DNA of 64,000 bases from an uncultured Eubacterium sp. (GTDB lineage Bacteria > Bacillota > Clostridia > Lachnospirales > Lachnospiraceae): assembly GCA_947385875.1 (NCBI GenBank), contig CANDMV010000002.1, positions 1 to 64,000 of the forward strand, read 5' to 3'. Shown here piece after piece: positions 20,464 to 28,881 of the stretch. The notes beneath the pieces are model-generated. The model ran no database searches. It was not told the DNA's origin and saw nothing but the letters and a program-made list of their open reading frames with translations. The number at the start of each line of letters is the position of its first letter. Position 1 is the first letter of the stretch. The translations under genes were made by a program, and so were the position numbers.

Positions 20464-20814
20464 AAAAAAACTTCCTCCCAAATAGGGACGAAGTAAGATC
20501 CGTGGTACCACCCTTATTCCCGAAGCAATATCCTTAAAACTCCTCCAAGCCTTTAAGAAAACCCTCGGACACTCAACATACGTAACGTGTATCAACGTTC
20601 CAGATTACTTATATGCAGGCCGTCTATTCTATATAATATATAACAAACACTGCACAGTTCATCGGGAATGCTCCAGTGTGAAATTCAAAAACTCTCTGTT
20701 CTGTAAAAAGCTCTCAGCGCGTCACTTTTTCTCTCTGTCAGCAGCATAAGTTTTTGACCGCCCTCTGTCTTTTCTGTCATCGGGCCACCTTCTAAGCATT
20801 TCTTTTATGAAACT
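20464..20814 (-). promoter_or_regulatory. T-box riboswitch leader of pheST
   Basis: Minus-strand leader of about 350 nt. The T-box core AAGGGTGGTACCACGG lies at 20501-20516 and would pair with the uncharged tRNA acceptor end. Downstream is the terminator stem ACTTCGTCCC / GGGAGGAAGT followed by a T-run (20464-20494). Upstream, the stem I region has AGAGAG motifs and GAATTTCACACTGG, in which UUC is a fitting Phe specifier codon; that assignment is inferred. Uncharged tRNA-Phe should favour read-through into pheS. Confidence 0.88.
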
Positions 20815-20820
20815 TATGTT

Positions 20821-20849
20821 ATTATAGCGCAGACTTCCTTTTTAGGCAA
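20821..20849 (-). promoter_or_regulatory. pheST promoter
   Basis: Minus-strand TTGCCT (20844-20849), 17-bp spacer, TATAAT (20821-20826), placed just before the T-box leader. Confidence 0.7.
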
Positions 20850-20878
20850 GCAGAAATTTTTTTATTTCTGGATAAACT

Positions 20879-21056
20879 GAACTACAGATTACTTTTCACA
20901 CCCTGACCAGACATCTGCTGTCTGGTCAGGGCCAAAGAATACGGCCTGCCATGCATCCGGCTCTTCGCCAAAGGCGAACTTCCAATGGGCCGGATGCCGT
21001 TACTGTTCACAGCACAGCCGCTTTTTGGCTGGGGGTGTGAAAAGTAACGAACTACA
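20879..21056. mobile_element. Family C MITE-like element with 8-bp target duplication
   Basis: The element at 20887-21048 is bounded by terminal inverted repeats TTACTTTTCACACCC and GGGTGTGAAAAGTAA and flanked on both sides by GAACTACA (20879-20886 and 21049-21056). The interior contains a GACCAGACA/TGTCTGGTC hairpin and TCGCCAAAGGCGA. At about 162 bp it cannot encode a transposase; translations of it are repeat artefacts. Relatives lie at 12.1, 22.5, 26.5 and 43.5 kb. Confidence 0.85.
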
Positions 21057-21143
21057 TAGCAAATAGCAGCAATCATATAGAAAATTGTTGTAGAAAGCTG
21101 CAATCTATGTTAAGATTGAATTGTTACGAAGAAAGGACTTTTT

Positions 21144-21479
21144 ATGATAGAATTTTTAAACCTTATACTCGACTACATTGTAGAAATAGGCATCTTAATC
21201 TTTGAATTTATCGGTGTCGGTATTATAATAGCAACCTGTCTGATTAGTTTTTATAAATACATTGCCAAAAAACCAGATACCCGGATTTATTTAGGTAAAG
21301 GCCTTTCTATGGGTTTGGAATTCAAGCTCGGCAGCGAAATCCTAAGAACGGTTATCGTTCGGGAATGGAAAGAAATCGCTATCGTTGCAGGAATCATTGC
21401 ACTTCGAGCAACGCTTACCTTTCTGATTCATTGGGAAATCAAGGAAGAGGAAAAAGAAGGAAAGCTGCACAAGGAATGA
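21144..21479 (+). CDS. DUF1622-family membrane protein
   Basis: The 111-residue product has two or three hydrophobic segments (IGILIFEFIGVGIIIATCLISF and a second near EIAIVAGIIALRATLTFLI) and a charged tail. The segment ARKP-like PDTRIYLGKGLSMGLEFKLG matches the DUF1622 family as remembered. It acts at the cytoplasmic membrane; the function of the family is unknown. AGGA lies ahead of the ATG. It stands alone, with a shared terminator against the convergent gene at 21534. Confidence 0.8.
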   Translation: MIEFLNLILDYIVEIGILIFEFIGVGIIIATCLISFYKYIAKKPDTRIYLGKGLSMGLEFKLGSEILRTVIVREWKEIAIVAGIIALRATLTFLIHWEIKEEEKEGKLHKE

Positions 21480-21516
21480 TACAGCTGACAGAATACATTT
21501 CTGCCAGCTGTATTTA
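21479..21516 (+). terminator. Convergent intrinsic terminator
   Basis: ATACAGCTG.CAGA (21479-21492) pairs with TCTG.CAGCTGTAT (21500-21513), followed by TTAT. It sits between convergent genes and could act in both directions. Confidence 0.75.
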
Positions 21517-21533
21517 TCTCCTCTTCTTTGAAA

Positions 21534-22418
21534 TCAGATCCGCTTCTTCTGCCTTCTCATCTGCCTTTTCTGATGCATTTTATCCCAGTGATTTTCTATT
21601 TCCTTATAATAAAATTCGTTAATTTCAGCACAAAACAATAAAATATACATACAAAAATAAATCCAGAACATTGTTAATACAATCGTAGTCAGCGACCCAT
21701 ACATCGAAAATCCATTAAAATATCCTACATAAATCGATACGCCGATTGAAAAAAGATACCATACAACTGTACACAATACAGCTCCCGGCAGCTGATTATG
21801 AAAATTAATCTTGTGATTTACTACTGCCCTGCGGTCTGGCAGTGAATGAAATGCCATCATGACAGTCAAGATCATAATCGGCGTAATAATTAAAATACGA
21901 AAATCTAAGATCCTCGACACAATACGCCCTATTACCGGAAGATAATAGTTCAAAATTTCTTCCAAAGACCGTCCGAATACAAGCAGCACCAAAAAAATTA
22001 CAATAGATACAAGGAAACTAAATGTATAAAACACTGCTTTTATACGCAGGATAAACCAATTTCGCTTTTCCTGAACCTCATTCACTTCATCCAGGCCATT
22101 AGAAAGATAATGAATCCCTTTTGAGGCAGACCAGATCGCAATCACTGCAGTTGTAGATAAAATTCCCACAGATTCTGTATAAACCTCATCGAGAACCGTA
22201 ATGACAAACGGCTCTAGATACTCTGGAAGATACTGATGCACCCACTGCAGCAGCATAGCCTCCGAAATCGGCGTATACTGAATCAGCGTAATAAAAAACA
22301 TAATAAGCGGTACAAAGGACATCATAATAAAGAACGCCGTCTGTGCCGCGTATGCACCAATATTATCCTTTTTGCACTTATCTATCAAACGCAGTCCATT
22401 TAATAACATTCCCTTCAT
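21534..22418 (-). CDS. YihY/BrkB family inner-membrane protein
   Basis: The 294-residue integral membrane protein has about six hydrophobic helices. It carries family features: AAYAAQTAFF-like GAYAAQTAFFIMMSFVPLI at the N-terminus, GIHYLSNGLDEV in the middle, and a C-terminal region with FNGFSMYGSLTTIVLTMFW. It was once annotated as ribonuclease BN, which is not supported for this family; the actual role is unknown. The start at 22418 follows AAGGGG; the frame upstream is non-coding. The tail is strongly basic. Confidence 0.88.
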   Translation of the reverse strand: MKGMLLNGLRLIDKCKKDNIGAYAAQTAFFIMMSFVPLIMFFITLIQYTPISEAMLLQWVHQYLPEYLEPFVITVLDEVYTESVGILSTTAVIAIWSASKGIHYLSNGLDEVNEVQEKRNWFILRIKAVFYTFSFLVSIVIFLVLLVFGRSLEEILNYYLPVIGRIVSRILDFRILIITPIMILTVMMAFHSLPDRRAVVNHKINFHNQLPGAVLCTVVWYLFSIGVSIYVGYFNGFSMYGSLTTIVLTMFWIYFCMYILLFCAEINEFYYKEIENHWDKMHQKRQMRRQKKRI

Positions 22419-22501
22419 GACAACCCCTTCTCTTATATATACTGATAAGCAAAAATTTGCCAGCAATCCTATGAAAAATGATACCGCTCAGGAGTTTATT
22501 A

Positions 22502-22658
22502 TTACTTTTCACACCCAAGCCAAGCACCCGCTGCTTGGTCTGAGCCAAAGAATGCGGCTTGCCATGATCCGGCCCTTCGCCAAAGGCGAACTTCCAATGG
22601 GCCGGATGCCGTTACTTTTTACAGCACAGCCGCTTTTTGGCTGGGGTGTGAAAAGTAA
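22502..22658. mobile_element. Family C MITE-like element, copy 3
   Basis: Terminal repeats TTACTTTTCACACCC and GGGTGTGAAAAGTAA, with the same TCGCCAAAGGCGAACTTCCA core as the copy at 20.9 kb and in the same orientation. Target duplications are not clear here. It lies between the yihY-like gene start and the end of the SpoIID-like gene. Confidence 0.8.
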
Positions 22659-22691
22659 CGTATATCTTTTGATTTGCTGCAGACATCCTGC

Positions 22692-24812
22692 CTATCCAGT
22701 TATTCTTTTTACTGTAACTCCATCATAATAAAATTTTAGTATTTTTTTATAATCCCATCCGTCATCCGCCATACCAGCAGCGCCATACTGGCTCATACCC
22801 ATGCCATGCCCATTCCCTCCGCCTGCAAGCTCAAATCGTCTGCTGTTCTTATGAAAAGATATGGAAAAGTACGCACTAGGCACAAATTCAGCTGACCGGT
22901 CTACGCTGCCATCCGCGTAAGTAATCTTTTCCAGTGCACATCCAACAACTGAACGTATGTTATATTCTGATTTTATTTTCACCTTTCCAAACTCAAATTC
23001 TATTGTCAATTCTAAGATGGCTCCGCTTTTACTCCTCTTTGAACAGCTCAGGTCTATGATGCCTCCAAAGCCTTTGAGAGAGGCTACCTTCTTCTCTGAC
23101 TTTCCAGTGGTTGAGTAATATGTAAAATTCTGCGGATTTATTTTATCGCGCTGCTGAATTCGCTGCTTGATTTCTTTTAAACACGCACTCGGCTCTGCCA
23201 CTGCTTCCCATCGAAAATACTTACTGCTGCTGTCATAAGACCGTTTTTTTGTTGAAGATATGTATTTTCGAAATGCTTTTTCACTAGATAAGTCAAAATC
23301 TCCTTTTTCGGTCACTATCAACGATTTTGCCTTAAGATATGGATAAACCTCCTCCTGATTCCAGATCTCCATACCTGATGTATAACCACAAGAAGATGAA
23401 AAATAATATGCATTCACAATCTCCTTCTGCGAATACATTACCTCTCCTGCTGTTTCCTTCACAGCTTCCAGATCCAGTTCATGAATATCAGACTTATTAT
23501 ATACCTGATAATTCGTACTGTCATCAATCTGGGCATGATATGCCTCATAATCCCCCTTCTCCATCTGCCGATATACATAACTCCTCGCACAGACTGCCTG
23601 TGCCTTTAACGCCTCCAGTCCAAAGGATGCTGGCATTTCGCTTGCAACAACCGAATAAAGGTATTTTTCTATATTTACTTTATTCACGATATAATAACCT
23701 TCTGAATCCTTATATATAATAAAGCTGCCATAATATCCTTTTGATAACCGGCTGCCATTTTTATCCGTGAGATACAGTCTGGCATCGTCTCCAGATGGTT
23801 CAACAACGATATATCTGCCTTTCTTAATCTTTAACTTCTTAACATTCATCAGTTCTGATGCCTTGTATTTCTTATTCGTCCTGCTTTTTTTTAAGATGCA
23901 CGCTCCATCGCAGGTTAAATAAATTTGCTTATAATGAATCGCTCCCTGATTCAGCAGCAGCACTTTAACTGTATCAGACTGTGTCAGAGATGATTGTTTT
24001 GCCTGCTTCGTCCCGGCTCCACCTTCACCCTTCACTGCTTTCAAATCCTTAACCTTTGTCACTCTGCCTGCTTTGATACATAAGGTACCGTCGGCCCTGC
24101 CGCTTAATTCCTCTATATTATCACATAGTATCTGATATTCTTTCTTATGATATTCAAAATCAAGTCTTTCTCCGTCTGCCTGAGAGACTGAAACATTTCG
24201 TAATGCAATCGTCTTGTCAGACTGTCTGCGTACGCCTAAAATCGTATGATCCAGCACATAGGTGTCATATGTATAGAATTGTTCAAATCTAATAGAATCT
24301 ATATTTAATATATATTCACCATCCTGTGTATGGCAAATATTTCCATCTTGTTCCATTAATAGTATCGTCTTTTTTTCTACAGCGCCTGACAGATCCATAT
24401 AATCTAGAATCTGATCATAATAATCCATAAACGCTTCACGTTCTATTTTTTTACTGCCGCCTGTTACGAAAACCGCACCAGACAGCCCTATTTTTTGTAT
24501 AAAGTCCTTCAGCTGCCCCCTTGTTACTGCCTGCTCCGGTTCTTCCTGCCACTGCTTTAAAAGTGAATCTTCTTCTAAAAAACACATCAGAGACGCAAAT
24601 TCTTTCTGCGTCACATAAGTAAGCTCAGACACTTGATTTTTGCTGCGCAGCATAACTAATAATGCTAACACTGCGCCTGCCGCAAGTACGCCCGACGCAA
24701 GCAGCCATACTCTGAATCTCTCCTCTGTGAATCCAAAGATCTGCTGCCTGCTCTTATAACGTTGTTTCATCATGCTTCTACGATATTTTTTTACTTTTGC
24801 TGCCCTGTCCAT
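22692..24812 (-). CDS. SpoIID/LytB-domain protein
   Basis: The 706-residue product has an N-terminal membrane anchor (about 34-54, VWLLASGVLAAGAVLALLVML) after a basic cytoplasmic stretch. A long extracellular region follows. The SpoIID/LytB core then carries YLYSVVASEMPASFGLEALKAQA and, at the C-terminus, HGMGMSQYGAAGMA with WDYKKILKFYY. SpoIID is a lytic transglycosylase of engulfment. This protein is about twice the length of SpoIID, so it may be a LytB-like cell-wall modifier instead. The start at 24812 follows AGGGAAAA. Confidence 0.85.
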   Translation of the reverse strand: MDRAAKVKKYRRSMMKQRYKSRQQIFGFTEERFRVWLLASGVLAAGAVLALLVMLRSKNQVSELTYVTQKEFASLMCFLEEDSLLKQWQEEPEQAVTRGQLKDFIQKIGLSGAVFVTGGSKKIEREAFMDYYDQILDYMDLSGAVEKKTILLMEQDGNICHTQDGEYILNIDSIRFEQFYTYDTYVLDHTILGVRRQSDKTIALRNVSVSQADGERLDFEYHKKEYQILCDNIEELSGRADGTLCIKAGRVTKVKDLKAVKGEGGAGTKQAKQSSLTQSDTVKVLLLNQGAIHYKQIYLTCDGACILKKSRTNKKYKASELMNVKKLKIKKGRYIVVEPSGDDARLYLTDKNGSRLSKGYYGSFIIYKDSEGYYIVNKVNIEKYLYSVVASEMPASFGLEALKAQAVCARSYVYRQMEKGDYEAYHAQIDDSTNYQVYNKSDIHELDLEAVKETAGEVMYSQKEIVNAYYFSSSCGYTSGMEIWNQEEVYPYLKAKSLIVTEKGDFDLSSEKAFRKYISSTKKRSYDSSSKYFRWEAVAEPSACLKEIKQRIQQRDKINPQNFTYYSTTGKSEKKVASLKGFGGIIDLSCSKRSKSGAILELTIEFEFGKVKIKSEYNIRSVVGCALEKITYADGSVDRSAEFVPSAYFSISFHKNSRRFELAGGGNGHGMGMSQYGAAGMADDGWDYKKILKFYYDGVTVKRITG

Positions 24813-25153
24813 TTTTCCCTGCCCTATACTATAATACAATACTTTAAATAACAGTCCAAAATATAGGTTTTGCTGCATTTATACTGCAGCGTCCTAAGCC
24901 TGCCGGTGTTATTAAATACAGCTGCCGCATATATTTTTATCTTGAATAATTATTGAAAATATACTCTTATTTTTCAATAATATATACAAAAAACTTGTTT
25001 TTATTCACAAATGATTTGAAATTCATATACGATCGATCTAATGATTTTATTCATACAAATATTTTGAAGCATATACTTAATTTGGATGCTTTTTTAAACA
25101 TAGCTTCGATATGCATTTCAAATGAACTATATGAGCCGCTGCAGGATAACCAC

Positions 25154-25190
25154 AAAAGAAGCTGACATAGAATCATGCAGCTTCTTTTTT
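25154..25190 (+). terminator. Intrinsic terminator without obvious upstream gene
   Basis: AAAAGAAGCTG (25154-25164) pairs with CAGCTTCTTTT (25178-25188), followed by T residues. No credible plus-strand gene lies just upstream; it may belong to lost coding sequence or to a short transcript. Confidence 0.6.
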
Positions 25191-25463
25191 ATCTAGTTGT
25201 ACCTTATATTGAATAATTTTATCAAGTGGTATCTTCACATCATCACTGATTTTAATGCTTCGAGATGTTTTGATCTGATTGTAATAATTAACTTTTACTT
25301 ATTGATTAATTTTATCAATATATTTTACTACATTTTTTAATATATTTTATCTCAAATATTTCATCGTAGGCAGCTTCTATAAACCTTTATCTATTAGTAT
25401 CTTATTGATTTCTCGTTTTTGCTGATTGTATATTTTGGCATTACATTATCTTCCGCTTATTAA

Positions 25464-25625
25464 TTAATAACCATCTTTTGTACCTAAAAGAACTCTATGA
25501 AAGTCTTCATCTCTTATTTTAAGTCCTTCATCTCTTATTCTAAGTTCTTCATTTCTTACCTTAAGTCCTTCATTCAAACAGGTTATCTGCTTTACATAAG
25601 ACACGTTAATTCTATCTTTTGCAAT
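25464..25625 (-). pseudogene. Decayed coding fragment with heptad-like repeats
   Basis: A minus-strand frame of about 53 codons without a start reads NEGLKVRNEELRIRDEGLK and similar, ending LLGTKDGY before a stop. The 21-bp DNA repeat (about four copies, 25503-25575) encodes a seven-residue Glu/Arg/Leu repeat, suggesting a coiled-coil tail. An upstream stop closes the frame. Family not recognised. Confidence 0.3.
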
Positions 25626-25944
25626 TTATGTATAGTATGCGAATGCTTCTACATGCACATGCTATGAAAACTATCTTCTGTATTTTATGTACAAAATACG
25701 ACGCTTCGGTCTATACATGCTATTTAAATAATCTTTCGTATCTATTCAAGATTATCTTTTGTACTTCATCATTAAGATTTATCTTCTGGTACCATCTTTT
25801 GTACCCTATAAAATTATAATTAAATAAAAATCATAATCTTATTCGTTAATCATTTTATCATTTGCAGTTTTTTAACTCTTTTGTAAAAATACGGCCGCTA
25901 TCCTTTGTGTCTTTGTGTGTCTTAATTCTTTTGTAAAATATTTG

Positions 25945-26136
25945 AAAAAGTATCCCCAAAATGCCGGTCCCACAATTTTGACTCCTAGCAAAGCTAGGTG
26001 GGTAACCTCAATGAAGCTTCTGCCTTCCACTGCGTAATGATGGCCTGACATCCACTTCAAGATCTTGGAATCCCATAAAAGTAAATGTAGGTTCAAAATA
26101 GCAGGTTATCGCACACCTCAGGTAAATACTTTTTAT
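25945..26136 (-). ncRNA. ssrS: Likely 6S RNA
   Basis: A transcript of about 192 nt whose ends pair: AAAAAGTAT at the 5' end (26126-26134) and ATACTTTTT at the 3' end (25945-25953). Inside, CCTGAGGTG can pair with CATTTTGGGG, and CTATTTTGA with TCAAAATTG. A small apical hairpin CCTAGC-TTT-GCTAGG is present. The long rod with a central open region fits 6S RNA, which binds sigma-70-type RNA polymerase in stationary phase. A strong promoter lies at the right distance. The short frame across it on the minus strand has no family match. Identification is by recall of pattern, not by covariance search. Confidence 0.72.
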
Positions 26137-26143
26137 AGAATTG

Positions 26144-26172
26144 ATTATACTCTACTATGTGCAGTATTGCAA
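26144..26172 (-). promoter_or_regulatory. Promoter of the 6S-like RNA
   Basis: Minus-strand TTGCAA (26167-26172), exactly 17 bp, TATAAT (26144-26149). Transcription would start about 26137, at the base of the RNA rod. Confidence 0.75.
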
Positions 26173-26286
26173 CAATTATTTACATACAACATGATGTATT
26201 TTATGGAATTTTGCTGTTGTCCTCATTTTTGCGTTCAAAAATATTTTAATCCGGCCTCTATTGAATCTTAACAGCTTCAACATATT

Positions 26287-26442
26287 TAGAAAATATATTT
26301 AATCATTTAGAAAAACATGTTTAAATGCTTAGAAATAGGTTTAAATACCTGGAAACATGTTTAAATGCCTAGAAACATGTTTAAATGCCTAGAAACATGT
26401 TTAAATGCCTAGAAATAAATTTAAATGCTTAGAAACATATTA
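26287..26442. repeat. Tandem array of a 20-bp unit
   Basis: Seven to eight direct copies of TAGAAACATGTTTAAATGCC. The central copies are near identical and the outer ones degenerate; each holds the palindrome ACATGT. There are no spacers, so it is not a CRISPR. It lies just upstream of the 6S-like promoter and downstream of pckA. Confidence 0.85.
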
Positions 26443-26448
26443 AATAGG

Positions 26449-26700
26449 AGTGTCAGAATTTTTGTAAGTCTTTTCGTATCATCCTATAAATCAAATATTT
26501 TACGAATTCTTACAAGAAGATTCTGACGCGTCACTTTTCACACCCCCGGCCAAAAAGCGGCTGTGCCGCGAATAGTAACGGCATCCAGCCCATTAGAAGT
26601 TCGCCTTTGGCAAAGGTCCGGATAGATGACAATCCGCATTCTTTGGCCCTGACCAGACAGCAGATGTCTGGTCAGGGTATGAAAAGTAACTCTGACACTC
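26449..26700. mobile_element. Family C element inserted in another inverted repeat
   Basis: An outer palindrome (GAGTGTCAGAATTTTTGTAAG at 26450 and CTTACAAGAAGATTCTGAC) is interrupted by a family C element (26531-26689) with ends TCACTTTTCACACCCC and GTATGAAAAGTAA. TCTGACGC precedes and TCTGACAC follows it, an 8-bp direct repeat with one mismatch. Orientation is opposite to the copy at 20.9 kb. Confidence 0.75.
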
Positions 26701-26794
26701 CCATTAAACTAAGTCTTACCAGCACCACAATTTATTGCTCGTATAATTTTAAAACACGTTTCTCGGCCTGCCAAAAAGCAAGCTTCTTCTATCT

Positions 26795-28501
26795 CTATAA
26801 CGTATTTGCCTGGTCTACAACCTTTTGAATTGCCTGCGCTGCATCTTCCGGAAGCTTATTGAAGCCGCCTTCCTTCGTATCTAATTCTTTTACATTATTA
26901 AGACGGTCTGTCATGCGTGCCTTCATCTGAGCTACATAATCTTTATCGTTCAGATCCGGCACAAAGCCTTCCCACTCAAAGATCTCAATATCAGTAAATG
27001 GTCCCCAAGGCTTGAAATCCGCTGTCTTTTCAACGATTGCTTCCAGAATGCCCAGTGTATCCTTCGGCTGTACTTTTTTGCCCATAAAATCACCGGTATT
27101 AATAATGTAACAATCTACATTTTTCTCTGCAACCAGTTTTTTGAACTTCTCATAATCATTTACTAATGGATAGGTTCTGAATGGGTTTGCATATGGCTCA
27201 ATAACAAGAGCATTCGGATCTACTCCAGGAGCCAGTCTTTCTGCTGTAGATCTCTTTGTAGCAAGCGTAGCGCCCATAACGGAAGCTAAGGATGCTCCTT
27301 TTAATTTTACGACCGGCGGAAGTGTCTGGTCTTTCATAATCCAGAAGATTGAATTTACCGGACTTTCGATCTTGTCCACACGGTTTGGAGACCATAATTT
27401 GGACTTGATGGCACGTCCGTTGCCGTTACGAATATCCTCCGTAACCAATACAACCTTGCCTTCATCGTCTAACGTAGCTGAGCAGTTCTGTGCTGTCAGC
27501 AGGAACTTGTTATCCTCACATGCGGTAGGATAATCAGCTGTCTTATCGAAATACGTAGGCTCTAACGCAATAGATGCACAAGTATCTGTATTGATTATGA
27601 ACGCATCATCATGAAGCACCTTAATGGAAGGATATTTTCCACCATGCTTTGCGTGTGTCAGAGTTGACTTTCCAGAGCCTGATAAGCCGAATACAGCTGC
27701 TACATACTTAGAGCCGTCTGCCAGTGTATATTCCTTCTGTCCGCCGTGGCAGGATGCGTAACCATTTCTGTTTGCAATCGCCCATGCAAGTGTTAATGTG
27801 CCTTTCTTATGCTCTCCAAAATATCTCATGCCTAAGATAGCCGCGCAGTTCGTTTCTGTGTTAAAATAGCACAAGCATTTGCCGTCGCATACATCTGTCT
27901 GGTCAGTGCCTTTCCACTGCGGATCCGAGAACAGATATACATCCGGCTCATTGCCGCTTCCGACCGGAATCGACTCGCTGTACATTTTTGTGTAAGTGTC
28001 GTTCATATACTGGAAGTTCAGCATCCAGTTATAAAGAAGATTCTCTTCTCCTTCCGGAATAAGCAGATGTGCTTTTACCATAAATTCAGGATCCAGTCCG
28101 ATAAATACCTGCGCATGATACATCTTCTTCCAGCGGGTATCATATACGGCATCCATAAGGATCTTGTCCAATTTTGCACAATCCGTGCCTTCTTTGCCCG
28201 TAATCCTTCTGGCAGCTGCATAACGTCCAGTAATAGAACCGTCATTAAATAATAATACTTTTGCTTCCGGCTCCAGGCCGATTTCTTCTGCTTTATATAC
28301 CGGCATATCCGTAACAACTGTTCCAGGTGAATTCTTTGCCAGTTCATAAGCTTCCCGCAGAGTGTTTACCTTTACGACGTTGTTCCCGTAAAACGGAGCT
28401 TCAATAATCGCACGTGTATTAGTTACCGGCGATTTTACTTTTGGGAAACCTACCTTATTTGGCCCGATTTCAGTTCTTGGATAAAGAGCTTTTGTTGACA
28501 T
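26795..28501 (-). CDS. pckA: Phosphoenolpyruvate carboxykinase (ATP)
   Basis: Interconverts oxaloacetate plus ATP with PEP, CO2 and ADP. In gut anaerobes it often runs towards oxaloacetate. The 568-residue product has the nucleotide P-loop GLSGSGKST, the metal-binding KVLHDDAFIINTD, and the C-terminal region with NTGDFMGKKV. It is about 30 residues longer than the E. coli enzyme. GGAGG precedes the ATG. It is monocistronic with its own promoter and, with citrate synthase and icd in the window, points to an oxaloacetate-to-glutamate route. Confidence 0.96.
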   Translation of the reverse strand: MSTKALYPRTEIGPNKVGFPKVKSPVTNTRAIIEAPFYGNNVVKVNTLREAYELAKNSPGTVVTDMPVYKAEEIGLEPEAKVLLFNDGSITGRYAAARRITGKEGTDCAKLDKILMDAVYDTRWKKMYHAQVFIGLDPEFMVKAHLLIPEGEENLLYNWMLNFQYMNDTYTKMYSESIPVGSGNEPDVYLFSDPQWKGTDQTDVCDGKCLCYFNTETNCAAILGMRYFGEHKKGTLTLAWAIANRNGYASCHGGQKEYTLADGSKYVAAVFGLSGSGKSTLTHAKHGGKYPSIKVLHDDAFIINTDTCASIALEPTYFDKTADYPTACEDNKFLLTAQNCSATLDDEGKVVLVTEDIRNGNGRAIKSKLWSPNRVDKIESPVNSIFWIMKDQTLPPVVKLKGASLASVMGATLATKRSTAERLAPGVDPNALVIEPYANPFRTYPLVNDYEKFKKLVAEKNVDCYIINTGDFMGKKVQPKDTLGILEAIVEKTADFKPWGPFTDIEIFEWEGFVPDLNDKDYVAQMKARMTDRLNNVKELDTKEGGFNKLPEDAAQAIQKVVDQANTL

Positions 28502-28579
28502 GAATGTATTCCTCCTTTACTTGAATAAATAATATTAGGATTAAACTCCCAATTGATATGGGAAATTTCTCTATTATCA

Positions 28580-28607
28580 ACTATACACAATGTCATTTTT
28601 TTGTCAA
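28580..28607 (-). promoter_or_regulatory. pckA promoter
   Basis: Minus-strand TTGACA (28602-28607), 16 bp, TATAGT (28580-28585), about 75 nt before the ATG. Confidence 0.65.
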
Positions 28608-28627
28608 TCTTTTTTATAAAATTTAAG

Positions 28628-28860
28628 AATTATGTGTAACAGTTCAGCCCAGTACTTTGCATTAACCGCAAAGTACGTAAGAACGTGCAAATTATGCCAA
28701 GAGGGAATCCGGCTCTTCGCCAAAGGCGAACTTTCAATGAGCCGGATTCCGTTACCGTGAAGCCGAAGGCTGAACTGTAACAACTATGTTGTTTTTTCAT
28801 AGCCTCCCGGACGATTCTGCGTCTGGCTTATGAAAAGCTTTAGTGAATGGCATGTTTCAC
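28628..28860. mobile_element. Family D MITE-like element and partial family E
   Basis: 28636-28781 has terminal repeats GTAACAGTTCAGCC and GGCTGAACTGTAAC. It is flanked by AATTATGT (28628-28635) and AACTATGT (28782-28789), an 8-bp duplication with one mismatch. A second copy, inverted, lies at 43335-43482. From 28795 a family E fragment (GCCTCCCGGACGATTCTGCG) continues to about 28860. This fills the 28502-28881 gap. Confidence 0.75.
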
Positions 28861-28881
28861 ACGATTGATATTTTTTAAAAT

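Larger units (their letters stand above)
24813..25944. other. AT-rich gene-poor stretch
   Basis: No convincing gene. It holds a strong hairpin with a T-run (25154-25190), a short decayed frame with 21-bp repeats (25464-25625), and about seven degenerate copies of ATCTTTTGTAC spread over 25473-25805. Other open frames start on TTG without ribosome binding sites. It looks like an old, eroded gene region. Confidence 0.6.

Noticed and set aside
20882-21103. Minus-strand frame through the element at 20.9 kb
   Set aside because: It lies wholly in a MITE-like element, lacks an RBS, and its relatives elsewhere are in different frames.
22372-22728. Plus-strand 118-codon frame
   Set aside because: It overlaps the starts of a real gene on the other strand and a family C element; no RBS.
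24953-25165. Plus-strand 70-codon frame
   Set aside because: It opens on TTG with no RBS, is AT-driven, and its stop lies inside a terminator stem.
25872-26096. Minus-strand 74-codon frame resembling a transposase tail, or an IS605 omega-RNA end
   Set aside because: The DNA is better explained by a structured RNA with complementary ends and its own promoter (6S-like); the peptide matches no family I know.
26287-26442. CRISPR array
   Set aside because: The 20-bp units are contiguous with no unique spacers and no cas genes nearby.
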